From positions 1-5,548 of the forward strand of contig DAOUSP010000094.1 of the NCBI GenBank assembly GCA_030627155.1: DNA of 5,548 nucleotides, read 5' to 3'. A model generated the notes under the pieces. The model was given only the letters and a program-made list of their open reading frames with translations. It made no database searches and had not been told where the DNA came from. Shown here in pieces: positions 4,482 through 5,548 of this stretch; within the stretch, counting starts at the first letter, position 1; every line of letters begins with the position of its first letter. The position numbers and the translations under genes were made by a program. Source of the stretch: Candidatus Aminicenantota bacterium. GTDB taxonomy: Bacteria > Acidobacteriota > Aminicenantia > Aminicenantales > Aminicenantaceae.

Positions 4482-5548
4482 ATGGAAACAGAATTTATCA
4501 AATGGATTGGTTTTGGGTTGAGTTTTGCAGCAGCATTTCTATTTTCTCTTTTTCACATGTCATTAAACTCTCTTTCAAAAATCTCAATCAGCCGTTTACT
4601 TGAAGACAAAGAAAAAGAATTCCGGGGAAAAATTCTTGAAATCTATGATGAATTAAAAATTTCAATAGAATTTATGAGGTTTTTCTTCATCCTTGCTTTT
4701 CTTGTTTATCTTTACACTATTTTTTCAGGGTTAAGATTCTGGCCGCTTTGGCTTTTTCTTATTTATCTCGCAGTTTCTTTCATCTTATTTGACTTTTTTC
4801 CGCGTTTGATAAACGCCTCTAATAAAAATTTTATTTTTAATCTCTTTCTTCTTTCCTACAACCTCCCCTACTTTTTATCGAAACCAATTCTTTTTCTCAT
4901 GAAAATAATGTCAATTGACAGGGTCATAGAAGCACAGCATGAAGCATCTGAAGAAGAAATCCAGGCTTTTATTGACGAAGCTAAAGAGGAAGGGATAATC
5001 GAAAAAGAAGAAGGAAAGCTTTTAAAAAGTGTAGTGGAGTTCGGAGATACAATTGTCAGAGAAATCATGACCCCCAGAGTCGAAATGGCCTGTGTTTCAA
5101 AAGATGCAACGATCAAAAAACTAAGAAATATAGTCATCAAAGAAAAGCATTCTCGTATTCCTGTGTATAAAGACCACATAGACAATATCGAGGGGATCAT
5201 AAATGCAAAGGACTTACTTGAGTACTCAGAAGATCAACATAAAAATGCCCCCATCAACAATCTCATCCGGCCTGCCTATTTCATCCCTGAAACCATGAAG
5301 GTCGCCGAACTTCTCAAAGAGTTTCAAAAAAGAAGGCAGAAATTGGCAATCGTTGTTGACGAGCATGGTGGCGTCTCTGGCCTGGTGACAATGGAAGACC
5401 TTATGGAAGAAATCGTGGGCGAAATCCAAGATGAATATGATAAGGAAGCTGTTCAAATCGTAAGGAAAGGGCCTTCCGAATATATAGTTTTGGGAGATGC
5501 TGAGGTCGAAGAATTGGAAGAGGTTTTCGGAGTCGATTTAGCTGAAGA
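4482..5548 (+). CDS. CorC/HlyC (CNNM-like) CBS-domain membrane protein, C-terminus cut by window
   Basis: The reading frame is open to the window edge (355 complete codons), so the C-terminus is missing. The N-terminal membrane part (about 5-140) has hydrophobic helices near 8-27, 63-81, 86-106 and 117-140, laid out like a DUF21/CNNM domain. The acidic linker ASEEEIQAFIDEAKEEGIIEKEE is typical of the family. Next come two CBS domains: about 193-248 (VREIMTPRVEM, HSRIPVYKDHIDNIEGII) and about 258-312 (IVVDEHGGVSGLVTMEDLMEEIVGEI). The transporter-associated CorC_HlyC domain then starts (about 322 onward). Family members are linked to Mg2+ (or Co2+) efflux or resistance; E. coli ybeX sits at the same place after ybeY. 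The DUF21 part is divergent: where relatives have FFSGAET-like residues in helix 1, this protein has LFSLFHM, and the GN(N/T)LVN motif is not recognisable. The role in ion transport is therefore less sure than the family. It begins 1 base after the ybeY stop. Confidence 0.88.
   Translation, partial: METEFIKWIGFGLSFAAAFLFSLFHMSLNSLSKISISRLLEDKEKEFRGKILEIYDELKISIEFMRFFFILAFLVYLYTIFSGLRFWPLWLFLIYLAVSFILFDFFPRLINASNKNFIFNLFLLSYNLPYFLSKPILFLMKIMSIDRVIEAQHEASEEEIQAFIDEAKEEGIIEKEEGKLLKSVVEFGDTIVREIMTPRVEMACVSKDATIKKLRNIVIKEKHSRIPVYKDHIDNIEGIINAKDLLEYSEDQHKNAPINNLIRPAYFIPETMKVAELLKEFQKRRQKLAIVVDEHGGVSGLVTMEDLMEEIVGEIQDEYDKEAVQIVRKGPSEYIVLGDAEVEELEEVFGVDLAE

Noticed and set aside
4868..5456. Two minus-strand open frames (4868-5200 and 5226-5456) at the right end
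   Set aside because: Both lie opposite the linker and CBS domains of the CorC-like gene, whose motifs are unmistakable on the plus strand.

Overview
This is an ordinary bacterial chromosomal segment: two divergent gene groups separated by a 379-base repeat-bearing spacer. I found no undescribed system. The most unusual material is in the spacer and in the membrane domain of the last gene. The DNA is AT-rich. It encodes a c-di-AMP phosphodiesterase of the PgpH type and a CorC-type protein beside YbeY, and a sulfate adenylyltransferase begins at the left edge. This fits a bacterium with c-di-AMP signalling and some form of sulfate activation or sulfur metabolism. I cannot assign a phylum from the window alone, although an uncultured lineage is plausible.

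Left part, minus strand (1-489): a consensus-like promoter reads leftward into a 71-residue ribbon-helix-helix protein. That gene is followed by the N-terminal 35 codons of sulfate adenylyltransferase (sat), which runs off the window. Both genes have the same strong ribosome binding site, AAAGGAG, 6 nt from the ATG. The promoter carries a perfect inverted repeat and an 11-base-period direct repeat, which are candidate operators.

Spacer (394-772): besides the two divergent promoters it holds two clusters of a 7-base CTCCTCA-type pyrimidine repeat. An 18-base exact direct repeat, one copy in each cluster, brackets 145 bases. Those 145 bases contain a palindromic GTCATTGCGAG...GCAATCTC element and a 9-base tandem repeat.

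Right part, plus strand (697-5548): a promoter with consensus hexamers leads into a tightly packed operon, ybeZ/phoH - pgpH - ybeY - corC/ybeX. The spacings are a 4-base overlap, a 29-base overlap and a 1-base gap. The first three genes lack a clear Shine-Dalgarno sequence, so translation of the second and third is probably coupled to the gene before. YbeZ (ATPase) and YbeY (zinc endoribonuclease) act in rRNA maturation and ribosome quality control. PgpH hydrolyses c-di-AMP at the membrane. The CorC-like protein, truncated by the window end, is a CBS-pair membrane protein usually linked to Mg2+ handling. The order combines the Firmicutes arrangement (phoH-pgpH-ybeY) with the proteobacterial one (ybeZ-ybeY-ybeX).
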